A stretch of DNA of 64,000 nucleotides, from positions 67,918,118 through 67,982,117 of the forward strand of contig CM049317.1 in the NCBI GenBank assembly GCA_026874595.1, given 5' to 3'. Shown in pieces: positions 48,600 to 60,501 of the stretch. Under the pieces are notes generated by a model. The model made no database searches. It had not been told where the DNA came from and saw only the letters and a list, made by a program, of their open reading frames with translations. Origin of the DNA: Sipunculus nudus. Lineage: Eukaryota > Annelida > Sipuncula > Golfingiida > Sipunculidae. The translations under genes and the position numbers were made by a program. Positions within the stretch are counted from its first letter, which is position 1. Every line of letters begins with the position of its first letter.

Positions 48600-50168
48600 T
48601 CCTGTGACCTTGATCTTTTTAAAGATGTGTTATGTGACCTTGACCTTTGACCTCATGACCCCAATATCAATTTGGGTCTTGCTTTTCCAATGGGACATAT
48701 GCAAGTCAAGTTTGAAATCTATACATCAATAAAGCAGGAATTATCATCCAGAAACTAATTTTTGGACAGATGGCTCCTGTGACCTTCACCTTTGACCTTG
48801 TGACCTCAAAATTGATAGTGTTCTTCCTCTCTTGGCAGGAGAACTATATGTGCAAGATGAAAGATCTGAGATGAAATGTTTGGCTGAAAATGCATCCACA
48901 TCTTTTTAAAGATGTGTCCTGTGACCTTGACCTTTGACCTCATGACCCCAAAATAAATTTTGGTCTTGCTTTTCCAATGGGACATATACAAGTCAAGTTT
49001 GAAATCCATACATCAATAAAAGCAGGAATTATCATCCAGAAACTAATTTTTAACAGATGGCTCCTGTGACCTTCACCTTTGACCTTGTGACCTCAAAATT
49101 GATAGGGGTCTTCCACTCTTGGCAGGTGAACTATATGTGCAAGATGAAAGATCTGAGATGAAATGTTTGGCTGAAAATGCATCCACAATCTTTTTAAAGA
49201 GGTTTCCTGTGACCTTGACCTTTGACCTCATGACCCCAAAATTAATTTGGGTCTTGCTTTTCCAATGGGTCAAATACAAGTCAAGTTTGAAATCCATACA
49301 TCAATAAAAGAAGGAATTATCATCCAGAAACTAATTTTTGGACAGATGGCTCCTGTGACCTTCACCTTTGACCTTGTGACCTCAAGGTTGATAGGGTTCT
49401 TTCTCTCTTGGCAGGTGAACTATATGTGCAAGATGAAAGATCTGAGATGAAATGTTTGGCTGAAAATGCATCCACATCTTTTTAAAGATGTGTCCTGTGA
49501 CCTTGACCTTTGACCTCATGACCCTAAAATCAATTTGGGTCTTGCTTTTCCAATGGGACATATACAAGTCAAGTTTGAAATCCATACATTAATAAAAGCA
49601 GGAATTATCATCCAGAAACTAATTTTTGGACAGATGGCTCCTGTGACCTTCACCTTTGACCTTGTTACCTCAAAATTGATAGGGTTCTTCCTCTCTTGGC
49701 AGGTGAACTATATGTGCAAGATGAAAGATCTGAGATGAAATGTTTGGCTGAAAATGCATCCACAATCTTTTTAAAGATGTGTCCTGTGACCTTGACCTTT
49801 TACCTCATGACCCTAAATCAATTTGGGTCTTGCTTTTCCAATGGGACATATACAAGTCAAGTTTGAAATCCATACATCAATAAAAGAAGGAATTATCATC
49901 CAGGAACTAATTTTTGGACAGATGGCTCCTGTGACCTTCACCTTTGACCTTGTGACCTCAAAACTGATAGGGGTCTTCCTCTATTGGCAGATGACTTATA
50001 TGTGCAAGATGAAAGGTCTGAGATGAAAAGTGTGGCTGAAAATGCATCCACAATCTTTTTAAAGATGTGTCCTGTGACCTTGACCTTTGACCTCATGACC
50101 CCAAAATCAATTGGAGTCTTGCTTTTTCAATGGGACATATATAAGTCAAGTTTGAAATCAATAAATCA
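48600..50168 (+). repeat. 288-bp tandem units with nuclear-receptor half-site clusters
   Basis: Unit spacings are 287, 289, 288 and 288 bp. Each unit has two diverged halves, one with GTGACCTTCACCTTTGACC and one with GTGACCTTGACCTTTGACC plus TCATGACC. Read on the minus strand the second word gives DR2, DR1 and DR0 arrangements of AGGTCA in under 30 bp. Confidence 0.9.
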
Positions 50169-51085
50169 ACTAGAATATCAGCAAAAGCTGACAAAAGCCC
50201 TCAGCCAAAAGAACAGTGTTTAGAGGTGGTAACAGTAACAAGTACTAAATATCTGTTCTCACATGGTTGATATCTGTACATATCTCAGTTATAAATTTAA
50301 AATGGAGAGGTATGTACCATGATTCATAACAATCCACCAAATGCTTCCTGAAAAATAAGCTTACGGTGAATCCTTTTCGAGATATCCCGCTCACAAGCCA
50401 AAAGTTGAAAAATCCGATAAAAATTCATTAAATATCAGAAATTGTAGGTGGCGCCACCAAACTTGTATAGCAGGTACAGACTATCAGTCCAAATAACCAT
50501 AGTAAGTTTTGTGAAAATCCACCAAATGGTTCCTGAGTAATAAGCATCTAAGTGTTTTTTCTATAATCAGCTCTAAAACGTAGAAAAATAGGTCAAGGTC
50601 ACCCATCTTCGAACTTGACCGAGATTTTGTCAATATACATCTTTTCCGAAAAAATAAAATTCTTACGGTGAATCCTTTTCGAGATATCCCGCTCACAAGC
50701 CCAAAGTTGAAAAATCCGATAAAAATTCATTAAAAATCAGAAATTGTAGGTGGCGCCACCAAACTTGTATAGCAGGTACAGACTATCAGTCCCAATAACC
50801 ATAGTAAGTTTTGTGAAAATCCACCAAATGGTTCCTGAGTAATAAGCATCTAAGTGTTTTTCTATAATCAGCTCTAAATTGTAGAAAAATAGGTCAAGGT
50901 CACCCATCTTCGAACTTGACCGAGATTTTGTCGATATACATCTTTACCGAGGAAATAAAATTCTGACGGTGAATCCTTTTCAAGATATCCCGCTCACAAG
51001 GTAAAAGTTAACGGACGCCGGACAGACGGACGGACGGACAGCTTGGGTGACGACAATAGCCCATCAGCCTAAGGGCTGAGGGCTA
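50169..51085 (+). mobile_element. Family C element nested in A3, complete
   Basis: It starts ACTAGAATATCAGC, with hairpin arms TCAGC and GCTGA around AAAA, then AAGCCCTCAGCC. Tandem units of about 301 bp (anchor at 50361, 50663 and 50964) carry GGTGGCGCCACC and AGGTCAAGGTCACC. An ACGG tract (about 51010-51041) precedes a 3' hairpin with arms TAGCCCATCAGCC and GGGCTGAGGGCTA around TAA. The flanks AAATCA and ATAAAAGCAGG rebuild an uninterrupted A unit, so there is no target duplication beyond ambiguous A bases. Confidence 0.8.
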
Positions 51086-54000
51086 ATAAAAGCAGGAATT
51101 ATCATCCAGAAACTAATTTTTGGACAGATAGCTCCTGTGGCCTTGACCTTTGACCTTGTGACCCCAAAATTAATATGGATCATCCACTATTGGCAAGTGA
51201 GCTATATATTCAAGATGGAAGACCTAGGATGAAAGTTTGGCTTAAAATGCATCCACAGTATCTTTTAAAATGCCAGTCCAGTGACCTTGACCTTTGACCT
51301 CATGACCCTAGAACCTATAGGGTTCTTACTTCTTTACTAGTGGGCCATACATAAGTCATGTTTGAAATCCATATGGCTATCAACACTGGAGATATCATAA
51401 GAGGTGTGTGATTTTCACCATAATATGGCAATATTCAAGGTCAAGGCCACTATCATAGGAAAGGTCATGACCCCAATTTAAATAAACATCATCCCATAAC
51501 CCATACCTATGTATATGCATAATATAAAAGAAATCTGTCCATTAGTTTTTGACTTATAATGCTCACAGTACTGTAAGGTGGCAATTTTGGGGGTATTAAA
51601 CGGCACGAAAACAAGTAAAGAATAATAGGTGGCGCCACCAGTTTCTGGTACATGACAACCTTATCCATGATCTTCCATCAACTTGATTTTGGGATAAATC
51701 CATGCAAGATTTCTTGAGATATTAAAGAATTTGTGTGATTTTCCCCCAAACTGGACCTATTCAAGGTCAAGGACACTCTCCTAGTAAAGGTCATGACCTC
51801 ATTTTAAATAGGCGTCGTCCTCTTACCCATATCTATACATATACCAAGTTTGGTAAAGTTCGGTGAAATATTTTTTGGGTTATTGTGCCAACAAGATTTA
51901 TATGCGGCGGCGGCGGCGGGACCGGTATGAAAACATGGTATCCCCCGACTTTGTCTGGGGATACAATTAATACATGTCAAATTGAGTAGTGGTATAAGTT
52001 GTTGTGCACTGGAGCTCAGCATATTTTGATAAATATCTTCTGCATGTGACTGTGATATGCAGTATTCACATCAAGGGATTTTGAATAACATGTGTAAAGC
52101 AGCATTCCACCTTCACTTCCTATGTGCAGCAGTGATCAATATATACTTCAGTTATTCCAGATCTCCTTTGCTTTAACCACTGCTTTGTTTAGCAAGTTTT
52201 TTTGGGTCTCAACACTAGGGCAGCCACTGTGCCAAGTATCAGAAAAACAAGAGTGAGCTGTTGTGATTTTAAAATTTAGGAGTTGGATGCACAATGCAAA
52301 ACCATGCTCTCATTGTAATTACAATTCTTTGCTCTGTGCCAGCTCTGGTGGTGAAACCCTGCAATAGAAAGCAGCGGTTTAAACGAAGGAGATATAGAAT
52401 GACTGCAGTTTATAACTGCCGCATGTACCTTGCATTTTGTAAACTATAACATGCTGAACCATCTGTTTTATGGACGTACCTGTCAGTATTAATTAAGTGT
52501 TTTGAATCAAGTCCTGGTCTACATACATGTCTTGAGACCAATCTTTCCATGCAGGTCTTTGCCTTTATATCAGTCTTCATCTTGAAACATACTGGTCTCC
52601 ATCTACACTCTGATCTCAACATCATGACCGAGCAGAAATTCAAAATTTATGAAGTATACACTATTGGTGTGCCAATAAATCAATTATATCAATGATACCA
52701 AATCCTGTGAGATATACTAGAATGACAGGACCAAGAATAGTGAACAGCATAAAAACTGAATTTTTTACAGCAAATAAATGTGTTTTAATACCAACTAACA
52801 AAAGAACAAACCAACAAACAGACACAGGGGAAACATACCCTCCTAGTTGGAGGTAACCAGTGTATGAAATACTATTGGTATTAAAGTCTAGTATGTAGTT
52901 TTGTCTTTTTTTATCTTGATCTTCTTCACAATACACAATCCCTTATTTCTTGGTCCCAGTCATCTTAGGTGTAAATGTAGAACAACCCAGACAAATACAA
53001 TCTTTGTCTGCAGCCCCACCCACAAAAACCTCCATGTATATGACCACTTATACCACCTCCATGTCAGAATAGTGTAGCACCCTTTGTATACCTAATCCAA
53101 TCCACATCCTACACTTGTTAGCGAAAGGTCAGCAGGTGCAAATCACGGCTGATACAAAGTGACTCCTTTGATAGATTTGAGTCTTACATTCATTAGCGAA
53201 TATGTACAATGTATCTTCAGAGGTCGTGAAAGGCGGGGCATCACTCTGGTTCCGACTCCTCAGACAATTACCAATGACAACCTAACTTTCACCACTTCCT
53301 GTCACATGACTTATCCGCAGGGTGGTCTTTTCGTCCACTGGATAAAACCAGTTTAAGATTTAGCACACTCATTATATTCACTGGTCACTTAATAGAAGTA
53401 GTTCTTTTTCCCAAACATGGGTGGTCCCTCTGGATGACACAAACGACTTATTTCTCATCCTATTACACTATGACAGGCCACTGGTCTTTCCAGGAGATAT
53501 AAATGTATGATATACATTTTTAGACTGGCATGTCTGTATCCAACATTATCACAAGATCCATTGTCCTTGCAATGCCCAAAATTAAAGAAATTTGGTTAAA
53601 ATGTTAAATTAATCAATGAATTACACAGCTTTGTACAAAAGTTTGCTATTTGTACAATTAATTAAAAACTAATTGCTCATGCAACCTTTGATTCAAACAG
53701 TTCATGTAAAATTCAGATGATTCAATGACATGTAGAGAGTAAAAATTTTTTTTTTTTAATTACAGTGTGTTTAGACTGAAGCAAATCTTTTACAAGCCAG
53801 CTAGGGTATCTAAGATTTACCAATAGTTTTTAATGCAAAGACAGTGCAAAATTGCAACTGCCCTCTTGCTGCACAAGGGGGCTTGCATTAGGCAAATCTT
53901 ATTGCCCTTCATGAGAACTGCTGGCATTTCAAGCCCTGTTATGCCATAAGAGAAACTTAAAATAAAACAGCTGAGATTCATTTCTAACTTCACTTTTTAG

Positions 54001-54261
54001 GAAAAATAATTCTGATTAAGGTAACTGCAAGTTTTATCATTTTTTTATGTATATTACATTTTTATTGCTGCAACATTCAATGCCAGAATTTTTTATGGAA
54101 CCAGTCTTAAATACTTTCTTTAGAATAAAGCACTTCAACATTTAACTTAAACAGATTTTATATGGACTATAATCTGTATTTAAAATCCTTTCATGAACTG
54201 AAAGATATAGTAAGATTATAAAGCCCCTGTTACAGAGTATGCACTCATACACCAAGGTCTC

Positions 54262-54420
54262 AGCGTACACTTGACGTCCAGCCGTTATCAATTAGCTCTG
54301 GTCCCTGTCGCCCCGGCCTGTTGCGTAAGCGGCCAGGCGATGCCACCAGCCCAGCGCCTGCGCGCTGACACTGATGGCTCCCGACGGCAATGCTCAATAT
54401 CCCATATGGATATATATAGA
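54262..54420. promoter_or_regulatory. Candidate GC-rich regulatory block
   Basis: A CpG-bearing island in AT-rich DNA, with TTGACGTCC (CRE-like), TATCAATTAG (homeobox-like) and GCGCCTGCGCGC (NRF1-like). A TATATATAG stretch follows near 54411. It might be a promoter or an enhancer. Confidence 0.25.
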
Positions 54421-55739
54421 GTGTTTTCTGTCAAAGTATATTTCTTTATTTGCAAGCGGGTCCTAATTTATATTTCTTAGAATAATATAGTATCAGGTAG
54501 GCCTCTTTGTTCTCTGTAAGTACATATATGGCATGATACCTTACCTTATTTAAATGTCCAATTATTAATCATTTTCAAATTGATAAATTAAAATCCACAA
54601 AGTATAATCTAAGTTTATTCCTCATTACTATTTAACCCTAATTCGTGATTACGTCACAATTAGTATCACTGATTAAGTGTTTCTTGAGTAATCTGGGAAG
54701 GTAATATTTATTGTTGAAATTGTAATAGTCTTTGCTTAATATGCATTTTAAGAGCCAACAGGAAACACACATTTACTCTGTAGTGGGCAGATAATGATAC
54801 CAGCACCAGCCTAGTAGCCCTTGTTTCGTTCAGGTCCTCACTCGGGCCTCTGGATAGTATAAGTATTGAGGGAGGGCATCTGGTAGTCAGTCTCCAGTAG
54901 CCTGCTGTTTAAATATATTTTAGTGTATGTGCATGGTGCGAACCTGTACGGCTTTAATATATTGATTAAAAACATCGTCTTAACGCCTGTCTGGAGTTCG
55001 AGTTTTCATGAGAGAACCTGCAAGTCGGCAACCCCTGACATCCCCGCTCATATTTATTTGTCTCAATAATCTTGAAAGAGATGTATAGTGAACACAAAAT
55101 AGCACGGTTTGAGAAACTGGGAGAAATAAAGGACATGGAAATGTGACACAAAAGTCCTCTCAGGACACCTTCCGTTAGAGAATCTGTAAGTGGAAAGAGT
55201 TTGGTCACAAGAGGACAAAGTTTAGAGTGGAATAATGCTTTTATAGAACCAATCTCAAACCCTCAAATTAAAGTAGGATGCCATGATGAATTTTTATATG
55301 TTTATCATACAGTAGTGCCTCAGACAGAAACCAACAGTCAAACAGTTCCTTCAACATTTGAATTTTACAAATGAAAAATAGTATAGGTTTCAAGAATATC
55401 TATACTTACATTCTACATTGATTCTTGCTTTCATTTTTCTCAATGCTGGTCCCATAAAAAATAAGACTTATTTCCTTTCATAAATCAGTGAAGACACCCA
55501 AACCTTAGAGCTTTGTCAACCCCTGTTTTTTAATAATATAACAATGGCCCATAGACAGAGTTGGCCTACTTTATTTAACAACAGGGACGGTATAATGTGT
55601 TATTACACCATCTGGCACTGAAATTTTCTGCACACAAAGCTGGGGAGGAACAGCCTGTGGTTCTTTATATTTGCTGTTACTTTAATTACATATTTACAAC
55701 CAAAAAACTTCTATTTACTGGGTTTTATTAAAATTCATA

Positions 55740-55803
55740 AAGGTCACAGCTGTGAACATTAAGGTCACAGCTGTGAACATAAAGGTCACAGCTGTGAACA
55801 TAA
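55740..55803. repeat. Three 21-bp repeats of a TCACAGCTGTGA palindrome
   Basis: AAGGTCACAGCTGTGAACAT occurs three times with anchors at 55742, 55763 and 55784, an exact 21-bp period. Each unit joins an AGGTCA half-site, a CAGCTG E-box and an inverted TGAAC. The three copies are practically identical. Confidence 0.9.
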
Positions 55804-56439
55804 ATTTTGCATTCCAAATGAATAGTCTAGTTCTGATTGGTGATAGGGCCAACGCATTGAGTAGAATAATTGAGTGACAACTACTTTCGCTTATTTGCAC
55901 CTTTCTGCATATTGCAAGATAAGGATAGTGTATAATCTGAAACTTGTAATTATATAACATGCAATTTGCTGACTATGCAGTCACTGCATGCAACATGGAC
56001 AAAACTGCCTAACCCTTCATTTTCATTTTAGTAAACAAACTTTTCTCTAGTTTGCTTGCATGATGAACATATAAGCACATATTTCCTCATCAGAAAGCCT
56101 AAGTTACATGCAAAAATTTGTAACTGATTATGGCCCTGCAAGATTGATCATCGGACAGATCTTTTGCATCAACCTGACCAATCATAGATTAGAACTGATC
56201 ATCAGCTGATCACTATCAGATAGTGCTAAAAAATGCCAAAGCTATTTACCTATAATAACACAAGAACATTATCACAGTAATTCACATTTTAATACTGTTT
56301 GTTACAGTGCAAATTAAAATGTGGAAAAATAGGGAATTAGGCCAAAAACATTGGAAAAGGTAGGACCACTTGACAGCTAGACACAAATTACACCAGCCTT
56401 GGGAGCTGCAAGCAGTCACTGATTCACCATATGGTCTCC

Positions 56440-56870
56440 TTATCAGTTCATAAGGCCATGAGGTTCCAGAGATAGCCATGTGCTCAAGGTCAATTAAACT
56501 GGGGGCCAGCAAGATCGGGAGGTCATGCTGAGCATATCATATTCCGTGCTGCATGATTTCCGGTTATATTACCTCATCGGTGGCTAACATGAAACACATG
56601 TTTGATCCCCCTGGGGGCCTTTGATGGAAGTACATTGCACAGGTCTTGCCCATTTGGAGAACAGGCCATGGAAGCGGCTGAGCATCTTACGGTGATCTGG
56701 ATAAGGCCAGCCTCCGTAGCAACCAGCTTTGAAAGTGTATCAGGTGAAAAGCAAGAGGAGAAACATGATTTGGAGCAGCATGCTCTGGTGGTGGGCCTGT
56801 ATTGGGGTTCTGGTGTAATGCACCAACCAACGCGGCTGGCATCGTGTTTGTAATACCTGGATCGTAAAAT
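56440..56870. promoter_or_regulatory. Candidate regulatory block
   Basis: Unique and less AT-rich. CAAGGTCAATTAAAC, CCTTTGATG at 56618-56626 (TCF/LEF-like), CCGTAGCAACCAG (RFX-like half) and CTTTGAAAG lie within 300 bp. An 83-codon frame over part of it lacks splice context. Confidence 0.22.
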
Positions 56871-59373
56871 CTGTGTCAGGGATGTTAGATGTGGCTACGT
56901 TTTCTCTGATTCTGGGTGGTTTCCCCCGCCCGCCCAAAATTCACGGTGGGCCCTACTCTGTTGCAGAACCACAACTGACAAAATCGAGCACTGAGCGAAT
57001 GTTAATAATCAAGATCTTGGGAACAGTGCTTTATGGGCAATTTTAAACTCTACAAAAAGTTCCTAACAGAAGCAATTTCTGCTTTGAGCCAAATAATATC
57101 TAGTTTACAAAATATATATGTGCATTGTGTGCAATATGGATGTTACAATACATCATTACCTAAACTGGCACAATTATGGCCAACTAGAGAGCAGTCAGAG
57201 ACTACATATACCTCTGCCATGGTGCTAATCAAACTTATAAATGCTACTTATAAATGCACAAAGAAATGTGCATCAAAGTTCAACACCTCAGTGTTTCACA
57301 GGTCACCTCAGCCTGCCAGAACAAGGGTCCATGCATGCATAAGAGTGAATGAACCTCACCCTTGGCAGGATTTATCAAATATAATAAAAACATGTTGATC
57401 TAGATTGCCTCAAAATTTAATGAACTGTTCCTTGTTCCCTAATCATCTAAAGAATTCATCAAAATCTCTTCATAACTTTTAAAGTGAAATTGCTAACAGA
57501 CACACAAACCAGCATTAACAAATGACCTACCAGTGAAATAACCAAGACAGCTGAAGAGATGACAGACAAAGCTTAATAGCTTGAAGATGAAATCATAGTT
57601 GAAGTAATAGATGAAATCATCTGTAGCTAGCTCAGATGACTTAAATCAGCTGAGTTTAAATTATTCAATTATACATTATACCCTTCAAAATTTGACACAG
57701 ATCCCCTACCCTTGGGATGCTTTAAAATCCATGTGACTCGGCCTTCAATACTTAGGCCACACCATCCCTGACTTATTAATTTTTTCTTCCTATTGAAAGC
57801 CCTGAAATGAATCATATTCTTTCATGAAATATTAATGTTTTCTATAGATCTCTTGTTCAATATAAACACATATTTGTTTTTTTTTTTTTGTATATGCTTT
57901 GGAGATTTATAATTATGTCAGGTTATTCTAGCTGAATTTTCTACTATTTAAAACATCATCTTGGTCTGGCCTGGATTTATCCCATGCCTTGTCCTTGACC
58001 TTTGTTTATGACTTGTCAACAAGCATGTCAGCACCTGGGGTAGTGCATCTTTGGTAAGCTGAATAAAAAATAAAATCTGTCCTGGACCCAATAAACAGTC
58101 CCTGGTTTTTTCATGGCCTGGTTGTGCTTAACAGTGGGTGTACCTGAAGTTATGGTCTTCCGTAGTTTGAAACAAAATCCAGCAAAGAAATACTGGTGTA
58201 TGCTTGTCTGGATTACAGGGACATGTGACCTTGTATTCATAACCAAGCTTACTGAAGTCTGTTTTCAATTTTTGTTTTGACAATATTTACTTTAAATATT
58301 CAGCTGGTTTGCATAATTACAACATTTACTGCAGTTCACAGAATTCTGTTAAAAATTACGTATCCTGTGATTTTGAGAAATGAAATTGAAAGTTAACAAG
58401 AAAGGGCATGCATGAAGAGAAATAAAGAGCTTAAAATATTTTAGCCAGAAGGAAAAACTGAGAATGTTTTATCTAGTTACAACAGAGGTGCAAGGTGACA
58501 TAAGAAGAGGCTGATGTACAATCAGTAAGGAGAATTAAAAGAAATCAAAAGATGTTAAATCACTATAATTGGTGAAAAAAAAGAAAAAAAATACAAAAGG
58601 GAAAAAAATTATGAAATGGATGGTATAAGATGAGCCAAATTGCAAATTTATGCAAATTACAAAGGAACAGAATAGTGAATTCAAAGAAAACTGTTTAGAC
58701 AATGAACCAAGAGTTACCGAAAGAGACCAAAGACAAATAAAAGAAATAAAGATACCAGGTCAGAGGTGAAGCAGGTACAGGCATAATCTTTTTGTCACAG
58801 CACACCAGCTAAAAAAAGATAACATTTGTTTGGACAGCTCAAGTTAAAGCTGCAGCCTTCAGATTTCCTATTCTTGTCTTGTATAATTTTAGTGATACGT
58901 TTTGCTCACCAGACCTGATAATCTGCCTAATTTCCTTAAGATCAAAGCTCTTGATCTTGATACGTATAACAAGTAGAATTCTAATTCACATGTAAAATAA
59001 CATTTCATAAAAGCATATCTATCAGTAAAATACATTTTCATTTTATCAGTGTCATTTTTATTTTTACATTAACTCTTGTGAAGAGAAATCTTCCTTGAAA
59101 GATTAAAATAACAAAGCAATAGTTTCCATTCTGTAATGGAAAAATCTTGATTTTACCATACAAAATTAAAAATTCCACAGCACTTAATTCTACCTCCAAT
59201 TTAATATTTTTAGTATGTATGTGAATCTTTCAACAGTAAACAGTTTGAATCCCCTCTGTTCTGGCAGTGGATTATTCTTAGAGACATAACAGGGCTCCTG
59301 TCAGTCTCCTGGAGAAATTTTGGAATTATACAGGAATTTTATACGAGCTAGTTTAAAAAAAAAACACAAGTAA

Positions 59374-60050
59374 ACTAGATATTTCTTGGCACCGCAGGTG
59401 CCATAGTATCCCCTGACAATTAACCATTATCTCTGCTGTGACCTTGCAAGAATGTATCAAGGTCATCCATGTTCAAATTTGACCTAGTCGTTGATAAGAT
59501 GCATTAAACTTGTGGGTTTGGTGATTGTACCTCAAATTCTTACAAAGTTATTCCGTTTAATCCATGCATCCCTCAGTGAGATATTAAAGTTAACATAATT
59601 TCAGCGTTATTGCCTCTGTGACCTTGAAAAATGCATCAAGGTCATCCATATTTGAACTTGGCCTAGCCCTTGATACGGAAACTCTCACAGGAAAGGTCAT
59701 GACCCCAATTAAATAAACATCATCCCATTACCCATATCTATGTATATGCATGATAAGAAATCTGTCCATTAGTTTTTAACTTATAATGCTCACATTACTG
59801 TCAAGTGGCAATTTTGGGGGTATTAATGCACAAAAAAAGTAAACAATCATAGGTGGCACCACCAGTTTCTGGAACATGACAACTCTATCCATGATCTTCA
59901 ATCAACTTGATTTTGGGATCAACCCAAGCAAGATTTTCTTGATATATTTAAGAATTTTTGTGATTTTCCCCAAAATTGGACTTATTCAAGGTCAAGGACA
60001 CTCCTAGTAAAGGTCCTTGTGGGACCGTCATGAAATTTGTCTAGGGATAC
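59374..60050 (+). mobile_element. Short family A element (A4)
   Basis: It starts ACTAGATATTTCTTGGCA. The 5' hairpin is perfect here (TGGCACC and GGTGCCA around GCA), followed by TAGTATCCCC. Instead of the usual tandem array it holds two shorter segments with AAGGTCATCCAT, then the A 3' module with GGTGGCACCACC. The end TTGTCTAGGGATAC remains but the left hairpin arm and GGC tract are missing. At 677 bp it is the shortest A copy. Confidence 0.7.
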
Positions 60051-60501
60051 TGTTTTTACATGTTTTTACTCTGTTATTTACCATGATCATCATTACACAG
60101 AGAATCATGTAAAGGTCTATTTAATAAGTTCAGAGGGCTGAACATGTACAGCTGCAAAACCTGCCTGTACAGTTCTTCAAAAGACCTAAATGTATTCAAT
60201 AATAACAGGTCTAAATTATTATAATTATTCAGTAATTCCAGGTTTATCAGAAACACAACTGTGCAGTGAAAAAATATATGAAAATATAAGTGATTATTGT
60301 CTAAATAGTAAATACTGGAAAATATAGGAAACATTTTTGTAATAGGAAAATATGTAGGAATATTCCTATTTAATATATATGTAGGAAATATAGGTGTCAG
60401 CAGAAACATTAAGGAAGTGAAAAGCATTTCTATGGCCTCAGCTTGTCAAGCATGCTTTATTGGTAGTTTGGTTTCTTCTACATCTGATCCAAGATGTCAA
60501 C
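60051..60501. other. AT-rich spacer, nothing recognised
   Basis: Between the A4 element and the SINE I see only low-complexity AT-rich sequence, with repeated words such as AATATAGG and GTAGGAA at about 60280-60390. Confidence 0.5.

Larger units (their letters stand above)
48466..51964 (+). mobile_element. Family A element with nested C element (A3)
   Basis: The recognisable start GTATCCCCAGACA (48468-48480) is the exact inverse of its 3' end TGTCTGGGGATAC (51952-51964); the ACTAGA start itself is decayed. A C tract follows, then about five 288-bp units (anchor TGGCTCCTGT at 48771, 49058, 49347, 49635 and 49923), split by the C element at 50169-51085, then the A 3' module, GGC repeats (about 51903-51920) and the hairpin. 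Without the C insertion it is about 2.6 kb. No protein frame is credible. Confidence 0.75.
51965..59373. other. Unique AT-rich DNA, no gene recognised
   Basis: It holds motif-dense blocks at 54262-54420 and 56440-56870, a 21-bp triple repeat (55740-55803) and a decayed D 3' end (about 57545-57656, TAGCTCAGATGACT with AATCAGCTGAGTTTA). The 121-codon frame at 57033-57398 has no splice or family support. Confidence 0.6.

Noticed and set aside
33661-50223. Recurring 60-97 codon frames with near-identical peptides (starting near MKCLAENASTIFLK and similar), suggestive of a repeated protein family
   Set aside because: They follow the 288-bp A unit in several frames and on both strands, have stops at unit boundaries and no splice sites, and are explained by the DNA repeat.
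57033-57398. 121-codon plus-strand open frame
   Set aside because: No start context, splice sites, domain or composition signal separates it from chance in AT-rich DNA.
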